Origin: an uncultured Robinsoniella sp.
GTDB lineage: Bacteria > Bacillota > Clostridia > Lachnospirales > Lachnospiraceae
Direction of reading: 5' to 3'
DNA: 64,000 bases
Assembly (NCBI GenBank): GCA_900540475.1
Contig: UQGG01000007.1
Location: forward strand, 140,305 to 204,304
Position 1 is the stretch's first letter, and the number at the start of each line of letters is the position of its first letter. Shown in pieces: positions 53,804 to 63,182 of this stretch. The notes under the pieces were generated by a model. That model ran no database searches, was not told where the DNA came from, and was given only the letters and a program-made list of their open reading frames with translations. A program made the position numbers and the translations under genes.

Positions 53804-53839
53804 AAATATGCCGAAGGAAGGTTTTTCTTCGGCATATTT
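53804..53839 (+). terminator. Terminator after large surface gene
   Basis: A perfect 13-bp stem AAATATGCCGAAG/CTTCGGCATATTT around a T-rich loop. A second, longer-looped inverted repeat (CTATATGGC/GCCATATAG) lies just before it. Confidence 0.75.
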
Positions 53840-53951
53840 AAGTAAACAAGGACAAAAATCTTAACATTTGGGGTAAATTGCAGCATATATAACCAAATAT
53901 TTTTTGTGTATAATGATTTTAACAAACAAAAATAACAAGGAGGGTTTTGAG

Positions 53952-55307
53952 ATGAAAAGAAAAACAACAACGCTTATTATGAGTGCAATTTTGGCGGCGG
54001 TAATGGCAGCCGGGTGCGGCAACGCGGGAGAGACTGCAGGCAGCACAGGTTCACAATCAGATACAACAGCCGGAGGTACAGAAAGCGAGGAAAAGGGAGA
54101 AAGCAGCGCAGAAGAAACGGTACTTACTTTCATGGCGGTAGGAGGCTCCAATGAGCAGGCGTTTACAGATGTAATTAAGGCAGCAGCGGATAAGTTTAAT
54201 GCCGGAAATGAATTTAATGCCAAGATTAATTTAGAGTGGTACGAAAATGAACAGTATAAGACAAAGCTGGCAACCCTGATGACGCAAAACGATGTGACGG
54301 ATATTTTCTTTACCTGGGAAGCGGGCTATATGAAGGACTATGTGGAAAGTGAAAAGGTTTACTCATTAAGTGATGCTTTAAAAGCCGATCCTGAATGGAT
54401 GGAACGCTTTAATGACGGAGCTTTCGATGCGGTTACATATAATGATAAGATTTACGCAGTTCCCATGGGCCAGGCAATTATTCCTATTTATTATAATACG
54501 GAGATCTTTGCCCAGAACAATCTGGAGGTTCCAAAGACATGGGATGAATTTGTAAATGTGATATCAACGCTGAAAGGTGCCGGTGTAGTTCCGCTATCCA
54601 TGGCATGTCAGGACGCATGGGTTCCGGCTCAGTTTATGCTGGAATTATCAGGCGGAGTTGCAGGAAAAGAGCTGTTTGAAGATATTGTGAATGGCAAGAC
54701 TACGTGGGATGATCCCCGCTATGTGGAGACGGGAAAAGTATTCCAGGAGCTGGTTAGCTTAGGTGCCTTCCCGGAGAGCTTTTTAGGACTGGCATACGAT
54801 GAGGGAAGAACGCTCTTCACCAGCGAGAAAGCGGCGATGTACTCTATGGGAACCTGGGATACGTCAGCAGTGATTGAAGGCATGGGCGGACCGGACAAAA
54901 TTGGCGTATTTATGATGCCCGCAAAGAACCCTGACTATAACGATGTTCACATTGCCAGCGTGGAAAAATTATTTGCCATTAGTGAAAAATGTGAAAATAA
55001 AGAAGCTGCTTTAGGATTTATAAAGATGTTGTCAGATCCTGAAATCCAGGAGAAATATGTAGTGGACTGCGGCGCGTTATCAGCAACCAATACCAAGATC
55101 GATACATCTAAAGTAGATCCTGTTACAGCTAAAATAATGGAACTTCAGGGACAGGTTAAAAAGGCATTAACTCCTATGGACAGACAGTTTGGCGCAAATG
55201 TAGGCGGAGAGTTTAATAATATTTCCCTTGCTATTGCAGGAGGAAAAGATCCTCAGGAACAGTTTGCGGCATTACAGAGTTATGCAGAGCAAGAAGCAGA
55301 TCAGTAA
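53952..55307 (+). CDS. CUT1 ABC transporter sugar-binding lipoprotein, locus 2
   Basis: The ATG at 53952 is chosen because AAGGAGGG lies seven bases upstream and a lipoprotein signal follows, ending in the lipobox MAAGC (Cys near 22). The mature part is a family 1 solute-binding protein of about 430 residues (ITEKF-like DKFNAGNEF, VPMGQAIIPIYYNTEIF, YSMGTWDTS). It is only distantly similar to the binding protein at 28702, so a different sugar is likely. It heads an operon of two permeases, YesN, YesM and GH2. Confidence 0.93.
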   Translation: MKRKTTTLIMSAILAAVMAAGCGNAGETAGSTGSQSDTTAGGTESEEKGESSAEETVLTFMAVGGSNEQAFTDVIKAAADKFNAGNEFNAKINLEWYENEQYKTKLATLMTQNDVTDIFFTWEAGYMKDYVESEKVYSLSDALKADPEWMERFNDGAFDAVTYNDKIYAVPMGQAIIPIYYNTEIFAQNNLEVPKTWDEFVNVISTLKGAGVVPLSMACQDAWVPAQFMLELSGGVAGKELFEDIVNGKTTWDDPRYVETGKVFQELVSLGAFPESFLGLAYDEGRTLFTSEKAAMYSMGTWDTSAVIEGMGGPDKIGVFMMPAKNPDYNDVHIASVEKLFAISEKCENKEAALGFIKMLSDPEIQEKYVVDCGALSATNTKIDTSKVDPVTAKIMELQGQVKKALTPMDRQFGANVGGEFNNISLAIAGGKDPQEQFAALQSYAEQEADQ

Positions 55308-55315
55308 TAAATGAC

Positions 55316-55356
55316 GGGAGGGGATAACTGCAGGAGTGTACTTCTGCAAGGCTCCC
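55316..55356 (+). promoter_or_regulatory. Intercistronic hairpin after binding-protein gene, locus 2
   Basis: GGGAG/CTCCC and TGCAG/CTGCA pair across a short loop between the binding protein and first permease, in the same position as the hairpin at 30170 in locus 1. Confidence 0.5.
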
Positions 55357-55380
55357 TTCTCTATCATAAGGAGCGATAGA

Positions 55381-56262
55381 ATGGATAAAATTCTTAGTAA
55401 GAAAAAATATATTGCGTTTTTTGTAGGCCCGGCATTTGTGGTTTATCTGTTCTTTGGACTGATACCGATACTCTATAATTTATACATAAGTTTGTTTAAG
55501 ACAAATTTGCTGGGTGACTCCACATTTGTTGGACTAAAAAATTATATCCGGCTTTTTCAGGATCAGTTTTTCCAACAGGCAGTCGTAAATAATCTGAAGT
55601 TTGTAGCGGGTTCTTATATAGCACATATGGTACTTGCCCTGTTATTGTCAAATATTCTGTTCCAGAAAGTAAAGGGGTCAAAACTGTTTCAAAGCATTTA
55701 TTTTATGCCTTCCGTAATCTGCGGTACTGCAATCGGTATGTTATGGACCTTTGTCTATCATCCGGATTTTGGTTTAGTAAACAGCTTTTTAAAAGCAATC
55801 GGTCTGGACTCCCTTACCCATATCTGGCTGGCTGATGAGAAGACTGTTATACCGGCACTGATTGTAGTAACCATGTGGCAGTTTGTTGGTTATCATATGG
55901 TGATTCAGCTGGCTGGCATGAAAAATATTGATTCTTCCCTGTATGAGGCAGCATCCATTGACGGAGCCAGCAAGTGGCAGCAGTTTACGAAAATTACATT
56001 TCCTCTTATGAAACCAATATTAAAAATAGATTCCGTCCTGATTGTTACCGGATCACTGAAGCTTTACGACCTGATCGCAGTTACCACATCAGGAGGACCA
56101 AACCATGCAAGTGAGGTAATATCCACCTATATGTTTACCCAAGGGTTTAATGCATTGAAATTCGGATACTCCAGTTCTATTGCAACGGCATTGTTACTTC
56201 TTTGTATTGGAGCGACAGTAATCATCAATTTTGTATTCCGCACAAAGAAAATCGACTATTGA
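55381..56262 (+). CDS. CUT1 ABC permease, MalF/UgpA type, locus 2
   Basis: The ATG at 55381 has AAGGAGCG upstream; an in-frame GTG at 55336 lies in the intercistronic hairpin. The 293-residue protein has six hydrophobic segments and the EAA loop LYEAASIDGASKWQQFTKIT. TTSGGPNHASEVISTYMF is the matching block of MalF-type subunits. It is followed after 14 bases by its partner permease. Confidence 0.94.
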   Translation: MDKILSKKKYIAFFVGPAFVVYLFFGLIPILYNLYISLFKTNLLGDSTFVGLKNYIRLFQDQFFQQAVVNNLKFVAGSYIAHMVLALLLSNILFQKVKGSKLFQSIYFMPSVICGTAIGMLWTFVYHPDFGLVNSFLKAIGLDSLTHIWLADEKTVIPALIVVTMWQFVGYHMVIQLAGMKNIDSSLYEAASIDGASKWQQFTKITFPLMKPILKIDSVLIVTGSLKLYDLIAVTTSGGPNHASEVISTYMFTQGFNALKFGYSSSIATALLLLCIGATVIINFVFRTKKIDY

Positions 56263-56276
56263 TTGGAGAAGGGAAC

Positions 56277-57110
56277 ATGAATAAACATAGACAAAGAATA
56301 TTATCTATACTAAAATATACTATATTAATATTATTTCTGATAGCATGTCTGTATCCGCTGCTGTGGTTGATCATTAACTCATTTAAGACACAGGATGAGC
56401 TGTTTCTAAACACCTGGGGACTTCCTCAGGTATGGACGCTTGAAAACTATAAACACGCAGTTATAGACGGGAAAATCGGGATTTATTTTGGAAACTCAAT
56501 TTTGGTAAGTGTGATCTCCGTACTGGGTACGATTGTTCTGTCAGTTATGGCATCTTATGGTGTGACGAGATTACGCTGGAAATTATCAAATCTTACGCTG
56601 GGAATTTTCCTGCTGGGGCTTATGATACCGGCTTATGGTTCCGTTATTCCGTTATACAGTATTTTTAATAAAGCGGGAATCCTTAATACTTATATAGCAG
56701 TTATCATTCCCCATATTACATTTGCACTGCCTACTGCTATTTTTATATTATCGGGATTTTTTATTGCGGTACCCAGGGAACTGGAGGAAGCAGCGATTAT
56801 AGACGGGTGCAGCTTAATACAGGCTTTTCGAAAAGTGGTAACGCCTGTTGTGGTACCGGGAATTGTAACCATTACAGTCATTTCCTTTATCAATATCTGG
56901 AACGACCTGCTGTTTTCCCAGATATTTCTTACGGATAAGGCAAAAATGCCGTTGCCAATCGGTCTGACGGAGTTCAAAGGAATCTATGCTACAGACTATG
57001 TTGGGATGATTGCGGCAATTGTAATCACGGTTATTCCGGTAATTATTGTATATGTAATTTTACACGATAAAATTATTGATGGTATGATAGCGGGCGCCGT
57101 TAAAGGCTAA
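56277..57110 (+). CDS. CUT1 ABC permease, MalG/UgpE type, locus 2
   Basis: The ATG at 56277 follows GGAGAAGGG; upstream in-frame starts lie within the previous gene. The 277-residue protein has six hydrophobic segments, the INSFKTQDE loop, the EAA loop LEEAAIIDGCSLIQAFRKVV and the C-terminal DGMIAGAVKG. It completes the transporter core. No ATPase gene is present, so a shared one elsewhere is implied. Confidence 0.94.
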   Translation: MNKHRQRILSILKYTILILFLIACLYPLLWLIINSFKTQDELFLNTWGLPQVWTLENYKHAVIDGKIGIYFGNSILVSVISVLGTIVLSVMASYGVTRLRWKLSNLTLGIFLLGLMIPAYGSVIPLYSIFNKAGILNTYIAVIIPHITFALPTAIFILSGFFIAVPRELEEAAIIDGCSLIQAFRKVVTPVVVPGIVTITVISFINIWNDLLFSQIFLTDKAKMPLPIGLTEFKGIYATDYVGMIAAIVITVIPVIIVYVILHDKIIDGMIAGAVKG

Positions 57111-57160
57111 TGTTTATGGAATCCGCAGCGACTGGAAACAGGTAACTTCAGGAGGAAGAA

Positions 57161-57970
57161 ATGAAACTGCTCATTGTTGATGATGAAATAATTATTCGTA
57201 AAGGGTTGGAAAGCCTATCCTGGGAAAGTGTGGGTATTACGGAAAAAAAGATGTCGGACAGCGGAGTGGATGCACTTCAGCTGATCTCCTCTTTTTGTCC
57301 GGATATCATATTGACCGATATCCGTATGCCGGGACTGGATGGTCTTCAGCTGGCACGGGAAATTGCGACAGGAGATTTGAGATGTAAGATGATTTTGTTA
57401 TCCGGATATGGGACTTTTGAATACGCGAAGCAGGCTATTCACAGTGGGGTATTTGAATACCTGTTGAAACCATCCAGTCCAGAAGAAATTCTGGATGCTG
57501 TTCACCGGGCTGTAAAGGAGCTGGAAGTAGACAAAGTCCTTAATCGCAGGGATGCAGTTGAGCAGGAAAAGGATGAGATGTTTGCTGCTGGAGAAGACGG
57601 AAACGGAAGCTGGATTATGGACTATATTGAGAAAAATTACATGAATGAAATCACCCTTACCTCCCTGGCGGAACACACGCATTTTTCCATTACCTATCTG
57701 AGCAGGCTGATTAAAAAAGAAACAAATTATAATTTTACAAAGCTGCTGGGCATTGTCAGGATGCTGAAGGCGGCTGAACTGCTGGCAAACACCGATTTAA
57801 AGATTTATGCAATATGTGAGCGTATTGGAATTAACGACCAGAGATATTTCAGTCAGCTTTTTCGCAAAACATTTGGAAAAACGCCGATGGAATATAGGAA
57901 ATGCTGTGTTGGGTGCTCGGAAGGAAGCCTCATTGAGTTTATACGAAAGAGCGATAGGAGGGATTTATGA
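57161..57970 (+). CDS. YesN-type response regulator, locus 2
   Basis: The 269-residue protein has a receiver with D53 (IILTDIRMPGLDG), LSGYGTFEYAK and LLKPSS, and a C-terminal AraC-type DNA-binding region (about 150-250: LTSLAEHTHFSITYLSRLIKK, ICERIGINDQRYFSQLFRK, TPMEYRK). AGGAGG precedes the ATG. The stop overlaps the kinase start (ATGA). It probably regulates its own operon and perhaps the surface GH95 gene upstream. Confidence 0.93.
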   Translation: MKLLIVDDEIIIRKGLESLSWESVGITEKKMSDSGVDALQLISSFCPDIILTDIRMPGLDGLQLAREIATGDLRCKMILLSGYGTFEYAKQAIHSGVFEYLLKPSSPEEILDAVHRAVKELEVDKVLNRRDAVEQEKDEMFAAGEDGNGSWIMDYIEKNYMNEITLTSLAEHTHFSITYLSRLIKKETNYNFTKLLGIVRMLKAAELLANTDLKIYAICERIGINDQRYFSQLFRKTFGKTPMEYRKCCVGCSEGSLIEFIRKSDRRDL

Positions 57971-59730
57971 GAAATTTCATGGGAAAGGCGAAACAATCCA
58001 TAGGAAATATGTCTATCCAAACCAAGCTTATTGTTATGACGATTAGCTTGGTTTTTCTTTCTGTATTCCTTATCACTGCATATTTCTATGCAAGCTCTTC
58101 CAGTCAGATCATTGATAACTCCAGGAACTACATACGGAATACAATGAGACAGGCCGGGCAGAACGTCACCAATAATGTGGAGGCGGCGGAGCGGGTACTC
58201 TTTGACATCTCTACCGATCGGGAGATCCAGAAATACATGGAAAAGGTCAATGAGGGTAAAATAAATGCATATGAAGAGGTACAGGTAAGCATCAAAATAA
58301 AGAATAAACTCATTAGCCAGATTACGAAGATAAATGCAATACGTGCAGCATTTTTATACGATCTGAATAGCAATGCATATGTTACTAAGGATGATAGTTA
58401 TGGAGAACCTTATGATATTCCAACAGGTGTCATTTATGAAGCAAAAGGAGCGAATGTCTGGTTTGACAGAAAGATGGAACTATCTGTGATACCGGTGGGA
58501 AAATTAATCTATAACACGTCGACACAAAAGCCGCTGGGGTACCTGATCTTATATGTTGATGCAGACTATATTGAAAAAATAATCAAAGATATCGTTTTTA
58601 CGAAGATGGATCAGATATTCCTGATTAACTCCCGGGGAAGTAGAATAGCAGGTGATTTAGACAGTGAGCTGCCGCCAAAAGAGGTGCTGCAGACTTTCAA
58701 AGGAAATGAGATCTTACACCACATAACATTAGATGGCAACAATAAACAGTTATGTGTCATTCCATTAAAGGCAGCCGATTGGACTCTGATCAGCCTATCG
58801 GAGGATGAAAGGCATAACGAACAGCTTCTGAACCTGCGCAATATCACTATAGTACTGCTGGCGGTGATCCTGTCAGTCATTACGACTCTGAGTATCCTGG
58901 TTGCCAGGGGAATTTCAAGGCCTGTTAAAGAACTGGTACAATCCATGGAGAAATTTGGAGCCGGTGATTTCAGCGTTTATGCGACCGTCAAATATAAAGA
59001 TGAGATCGGACAGCTGCGGGGCAGCTTTAATAAGATGGTATCCGATATGGAGCATTTAGTCCACAACGTATGTGAGGAGAAAAGCCTGAAACAGCAGGCG
59101 CAGATCAAGGCCCTGCAAATGCAGATTAATCCCCATTTTCTTTATAATACCCTGGATACGATCCAGTGGCTGGCAAATATGCACGATGAAAAAGATATTG
59201 CCGAGGTAACAAGAAGTCTCGGGTATCTCATGCGTTTTTCCTTACGGGAGCAGGAACTGATCAGTTTTGAAGAAGAGCTGGATGCTGTGGAGGCATACAT
59301 AAGAATACAGAAATACCGCTATGGACAGGAATTAAAAATCGATATTGATGTGGAAGAAGAAGTGCTGTATGAAAGGGTTCCCTGTCATATACTTTTACCC
59401 CTGCTTGAAAATGCGATCGAGCATGGTCTTTCTGAAAAGGCAAGTGATAAACAGGTTAAAATTACAGGATGTATGAAAGAAAGTGTCATGTGCCTCCGGA
59501 TTATAGATAATGGAATCGGAATGCCGCAAGAGATGATAGAAGATATCATGAATGATAAACAAGAGCATAAAAAAGGAAATCATATGTCAATTGGAATTCA
59601 AAATGTAAATAAGAGATTAAAGCTTAAATATGGAGAAGAATACGGAATACGGCTGGAAAGCCGGGAAGGAGAGGGGACCTGTGTCAGCATAGAAATCCCC
59701 ATTGAGAGGACAGAAGATGAAATATTATAA
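57967..59730 (+). CDS. YesM-type sensor histidine kinase, locus 2
   Basis: The 587-residue protein has membrane segments near 20-42 and 295-317 flanking an extracytoplasmic sensor, then HAMP, the His_kinase motif LQMQINPHFLYNTLDTIQWL (H390), LLPLLENAIEHG and DNGIGM with SIGIQNVNKRL. AGGAGGG precedes the ATG inside the end of yesN. The last 14 bases overlap the GH2 gene, so kinase and enzyme are coupled. Here the regulator precedes the kinase, the reverse of locus 1. Confidence 0.93.
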   Translation: MRNFMGKAKQSIGNMSIQTKLIVMTISLVFLSVFLITAYFYASSSSQIIDNSRNYIRNTMRQAGQNVTNNVEAAERVLFDISTDREIQKYMEKVNEGKINAYEEVQVSIKIKNKLISQITKINAIRAAFLYDLNSNAYVTKDDSYGEPYDIPTGVIYEAKGANVWFDRKMELSVIPVGKLIYNTSTQKPLGYLILYVDADYIEKIIKDIVFTKMDQIFLINSRGSRIAGDLDSELPPKEVLQTFKGNEILHHITLDGNNKQLCVIPLKAADWTLISLSEDERHNEQLLNLRNITIVLLAVILSVITTLSILVARGISRPVKELVQSMEKFGAGDFSVYATVKYKDEIGQLRGSFNKMVSDMEHLVHNVCEEKSLKQQAQIKALQMQINPHFLYNTLDTIQWLANMHDEKDIAEVTRSLGYLMRFSLREQELISFEEELDAVEAYIRIQKYRYGQELKIDIDVEEEVLYERVPCHILLPLLENAIEHGLSEKASDKQVKITGCMKESVMCLRIIDNGIGMPQEMIEDIMNDKQEHKKGNHMSIGIQNVNKRLKLKYGEEYGIRLESREGEGTCVSIEIPIERTEDEIL

Positions 59731-62521
59731 TGATCAGCCTGGTATATATTGTATGAATAGAGACTGGAGGTTTCGGGAAACGGATATCAGTGATCTGCCA
59801 GCCAGCCGGAGGCATGATGATGTCTACGACTATTCCAAAGCAGCAGGTGCAAAAGGACCTGCAGAGATCTCCTATGACGATTCGGAGTGGGAAACGGCAG
59901 AGCTTCCCCATGACTGGGTGGTTCAGAAAGAATTTACGCCAGATGCCATGCTGAACCATGGATACAAGATGCGTGGAAATGGTTGGTACAGAAAGAAGTT
60001 CCGGCTTGGAGAAGAAGATATGGGGAAGCAGATTCTTCTGGAATTTGAAGGGCTCAGCAGCAAAGCTTCTATCTACATAAACGGGCTTTTGTGTAAGCGT
60101 CAGTTTTACGGATATAACAGCTTTTCTGTGGATATATCTGACTTTGTCTGCTTTTACCCGGCAGTGAACCAGCTGGCGGTAAAAATAGAGGCGGACGCCT
60201 GGGAAGGCTGGTGGTACGAAGGTGCGGGCATTTACCGTAATGTCTGGCTGATTAAAAAATCCCCCGTTCACATTGATTACCAGGGCGTATATGTCAAACC
60301 AAAAGAACAAAACGATGGAACATGGAAGCTGGAAATCGAAACAACAATTGAAAACAGCTTTGGTACAGGCGCTGGGTTCAGACTGGAAACTGCTCTGTAT
60401 CAGTCAGGAAAAAAGGTATTGGATTTACCAAAAAAAAGGGCTGATATCAATGGTTTTGACCATGTATTATGCAGACAGGAAACGGTGTTCGAGGATGTAA
60501 AAAAATGGAGCACGGAAGATCCGTCTTTATACGAAATATGTGTAAAATGCATCTCCTTGTCTGAAACAGGTGAGGAGGTTTCAGAGGAAGATGGATTAGA
60601 TTATCTGAAAGTTTCTTTTGGTTTCAGAACCATTCGCCTGGATGCAGAAACGGGATTTTGGTTAAATGGAGAAAATATTAAATTAAAAGGGTTTTGCTGT
60701 CATCAGGATCATGCCGGGGTAGGCGTTGCTGTCCCCTATGCAGTGAAAGAATTCAGAATCAGCCAATTAAAGAAATTAGGAGCCAATGCTTATCGCTGTG
60801 CCCATAATCCCGATCCCGAAATACTTCAGATCTGTGATAAGCTGGGCATGATGGTTATGGAAGAAAACAGGACGTTTGCATCCCATCCCGAGGTATTGGA
60901 AGAGGTGAGGGGAATTGTACGCAATGCCAGAAACCATCCAAGTGTGATACTGTATTCCATCTTCAATGAAGAACCTCTGCAGGGTACCCACAGGGGAATG
61001 CGCATGGCGGAAAGAATCCGGAACACCATTCATAAAATGGATCATACCAGGCCGGTACTGGGTTCTTTTAATGGCGGATACCTGGAAGATGAGGGGGCTG
61101 TTCATGCCCTGGATGCCGTTGGGATAAACTATAATCCCATGCGTTATGATGAATTTCATGAAAAATATCCCAATATCCCGCTGATCGCATCCGAAACAGC
61201 CAGTGCATTTATGGTTCGTGGTGAGTACCGGACTGATGAAGAACATAATACGATAGGGAGCTACGATGATTTTTGCGCTCCCTGGGGGAACACCCACAGA
61301 GATGCATGGAAGTGGATCAATGAGAGAAAATTTGTTGCCGGAACATTTGTATGGACCGGTTTTGACTACCGGGGAGAGCCAACCCCGTTTGAGTGGCCCA
61401 GTGTTGGAACATTTTTCGGTACCTATGACTCCTGTGGATTTCCGAAGGAAGCATGTGAACTATACAAAGTGATGTGGAAGAAAGAACCTGGGATTCATAT
61501 GATCACTGACTGGAACAGCAGCCGGAAAGTTGGCGAACTGCAAAAGGTTATCGTGGCTGCCAACTGTCAGGAAATAGAATTAAGCGTTAATGACAGGGTT
61601 TTGGAACGAAGAAAAACCACTGCCTATGCCCAGGACGAATTTTATGTACCGTTTGAAAAGGGGACACTAAAGGCTGTGGGGTTTATAGAGGGAACAGAGG
61701 CGGCCAGCCACTGCCTTGCAGTACCGGGAGAAATATATAGATTAAAGGCTGCATGCAGTAAAGAGGCACTTATGAATGATGGGTTAGACTCGGTAATTGT
61801 AAATGTAATTGCGGTAGATGCAGAAGGCATGGAAGTCCCGGATGCGGATAATCTGGTGCACTTTGATGTAAAAGGCGGTGCAAAGGTCATCGGTGTGGGA
61901 AATGGAAATCCTAATTCACATGAACCGGATTATGCAGCCCAGCGAAAACTCTTTCATGGACGTGCCCAGGCAATACTTCGAAATAGTGGATCTGACAATG
62001 CTGTCGTAGAAGTTTGGACAGATGGAATTGGTAGGACAGTGGTGGAAATACCCGTACACCAGGTGCAGAGGATTCCATATATGGAATCCGTGTCGGATGT
62101 AGTGACGGTGGGATGGTCTATGTATTATCGCTTACTGGATGAAATGCCGGATGTAGATATGGAAATAAATGAAAACGACAGAAACAGTTTCGAGCCAATA
62201 GAATTTCATGGCAGACCCCAGAACGTGTTCACGGGTAAGTTATTAAAATATGGAATTTATTACAATCAAATCAAAATCAGCAGAGACGGTAAAAGAAGGT
62301 TTTTATATTTTCCGGATGTCAGAGGGCAGGTCTTTGTCTGGCTGAATGGGATAAAGGCAGCAGAAAGAACAGATAAAACAACGGGTGAATTGAAAATAAT
62401 GATTCCAAATGGTGAAGATACCTTGTATAAATTTTTCGTTATTATAAGGAATGAGAATACAGAGAGTAACGAAGCCGGTATTTGTGCTCCGGTTATGCTT
62501 GTTGACTGTCTGGGGGAATAA
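59717..62521 (+). CDS. GH2 family glycosidase (beta-galactosidase-like)
   Basis: The ATG at 59717 is preferred over an in-frame TTG at 59702 because GAGAGGA lies six bases upstream. The 934-residue protein lacks a signal peptide. In order: sugar-binding jelly roll (about 60-200), Ig-like domain, TIM barrel with acid/base E418 (SIFNEEPLQ) and nucleophile E493 (IASETAS), and C-terminal DUF4982-like and GH2_C5-like domains (ACSKEALMNDGLDS, GVGNGNPNSHE). The barrel motif RCAHNPDPE and the layout fit beta-galactosidases of gut Firmicutes; beta-glucuronidase or other activities are not excluded. It is the last gene of the locus 2 operon. Confidence 0.92.
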   Translation: MKYYNDQPGIYCMNRDWRFRETDISDLPASRRHDDVYDYSKAAGAKGPAEISYDDSEWETAELPHDWVVQKEFTPDAMLNHGYKMRGNGWYRKKFRLGEEDMGKQILLEFEGLSSKASIYINGLLCKRQFYGYNSFSVDISDFVCFYPAVNQLAVKIEADAWEGWWYEGAGIYRNVWLIKKSPVHIDYQGVYVKPKEQNDGTWKLEIETTIENSFGTGAGFRLETALYQSGKKVLDLPKKRADINGFDHVLCRQETVFEDVKKWSTEDPSLYEICVKCISLSETGEEVSEEDGLDYLKVSFGFRTIRLDAETGFWLNGENIKLKGFCCHQDHAGVGVAVPYAVKEFRISQLKKLGANAYRCAHNPDPEILQICDKLGMMVMEENRTFASHPEVLEEVRGIVRNARNHPSVILYSIFNEEPLQGTHRGMRMAERIRNTIHKMDHTRPVLGSFNGGYLEDEGAVHALDAVGINYNPMRYDEFHEKYPNIPLIASETASAFMVRGEYRTDEEHNTIGSYDDFCAPWGNTHRDAWKWINERKFVAGTFVWTGFDYRGEPTPFEWPSVGTFFGTYDSCGFPKEACELYKVMWKKEPGIHMITDWNSSRKVGELQKVIVAANCQEIELSVNDRVLERRKTTAYAQDEFYVPFEKGTLKAVGFIEGTEAASHCLAVPGEIYRLKAACSKEALMNDGLDSVIVNVIAVDAEGMEVPDADNLVHFDVKGGAKVIGVGNGNPNSHEPDYAAQRKLFHGRAQAILRNSGSDNAVVEVWTDGIGRTVVEIPVHQVQRIPYMESVSDVVTVGWSMYYRLLDEMPDVDMEINENDRNSFEPIEFHGRPQNVFTGKLLKYGIYYNQIKISRDGKRRFLYFPDVRGQVFVWLNGIKAAERTDKTTGELKIMIPNGEDTLYKFFVIIRNENTESNEAGICAPVMLVDCLGE

Positions 62522-62573
62522 GATGTCATCTTTCGTCTATGGAATCTGTGATGTGGTAATTTTATAGTTTTAT

Positions 62574-62602
62574 TTGACAAAGATTTAAACACTCATTATA
62601 AT
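62574..62602 (+). promoter_or_regulatory. Promoter of antitoxin RNA, cassette A
   Basis: TTGACA (62574-62579), a 17-bp spacer and TATAAT (62597-62602): a consensus promoter pointing at the toxin terminator. Confidence 0.85.
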
Positions 62603-62608
62603 ATACTT

Positions 62609-62707
62609 AACAAGACAGCCGGAGGATAGTCACTACCTATCCGTTCTGGTAAAATAATTAGTTAAAAAATAACGCCATACTTTACTAGAGTGAGGGCGTT
62701 ATTTTTT
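62609..62707 (+). ncRNA. Putative type I antitoxin RNA, cassette A
   Basis: About 100 nt from the consensus promoter to the bidirectional hairpin AAAAAATAACGCC/GGCGTTATTTTTT (62664-62707). It contains an internal stem GGATAG/CTATCC and ACAAGAC (62610-62616), which is complementary to the toxin leader at 62813-62819. It overlaps the 3' end of the toxin transcript. Confidence 0.7.
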
Positions 62708-62793
62708 ATGCTTCTTTATGATAGTTATAACTAAGGTTATAACGGATGTAAGCAAATTACAAAAGCGAACAAATCACTGTATGTAACGTACAT
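62699..62793 (-). pseudogene. Holin-like toxin, cassette A, frameshifted
   Basis: Compared with cassettes B and C, one base is missing after the GTAATT codons. The frame therefore reads MYVTYSDLFAFVICLHPL and stops at 62737 instead of continuing to the KK tail at 62699. The 95-bp length against 96 bp in B shows the deletion. The antitoxin promoter is intact. Confidence 0.7.
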
Positions 62794-62940
62794 CGGCACC
62801 ACCCCATTTCTGACAAGACTCAGAACGGATGGCACAACGCCCTGCCGGCTGCCCGGTTAAATATATTATTGTAGAAGTTCAAAGTTCAAAATCATTTGCT
62901 AAAATTACAAAAAGAGTGTGGGTGGTATAGAAAATTGTCC

Positions 62941-62982
62941 TAAAGCGTGTTTTAAAATTGCTTTCTGGCAGCTGTACGTCCA
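62941..62982 (+). repeat. Dispersed intergenic repeat, copy 2 (truncated)
   Basis: TAAAGCGTGTTTTAAAATTG followed by CTTTCTGGCAGCTGTACGTC matches the left end of the copy at 63416. It is cut off where cassette B begins. Confidence 0.75.
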
Positions 62983-63048
62983 GTTAATAAAATACATTAA
63001 GAGGGAAAAAAGAGAGAAAAAAAGATCGACTTAATTTAAAGCTTTTAT

Positions 63049-63077
63049 TTGACAAATATCTAAACACTGACTATAAT
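63049..63077 (+). promoter_or_regulatory. Promoter of antitoxin RNA, cassette B
   Basis: TTGACA (63049-63054), a 17-bp spacer and TATAAT (63072-63077). The same promoter recurs 692 bp on at 63741-63769. Confidence 0.85.
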
Positions 63078-63083
63078 ATGCTT

Positions 63084-63182
63084 AACAAGACAGCCGGAGG
63101 ATAGTTGAGACCTATCCGTTCTGGTAATTATATGTTATAAAAAATAGCGCGATACTTTTCCAGAGTGAGGGCGTTATTTTTT
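63084..63182 (+). ncRNA. Putative type I antitoxin RNA, cassette B
   Basis: About 100 nt with the stem GGATAG/CTATCC and ACAAGAC at 63085-63091. It ends at the shared hairpin AAAAAATAGCGC/GCGTTATTTTTT (63139-63182), inside which the toxin stop codon lies. Confidence 0.7.
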
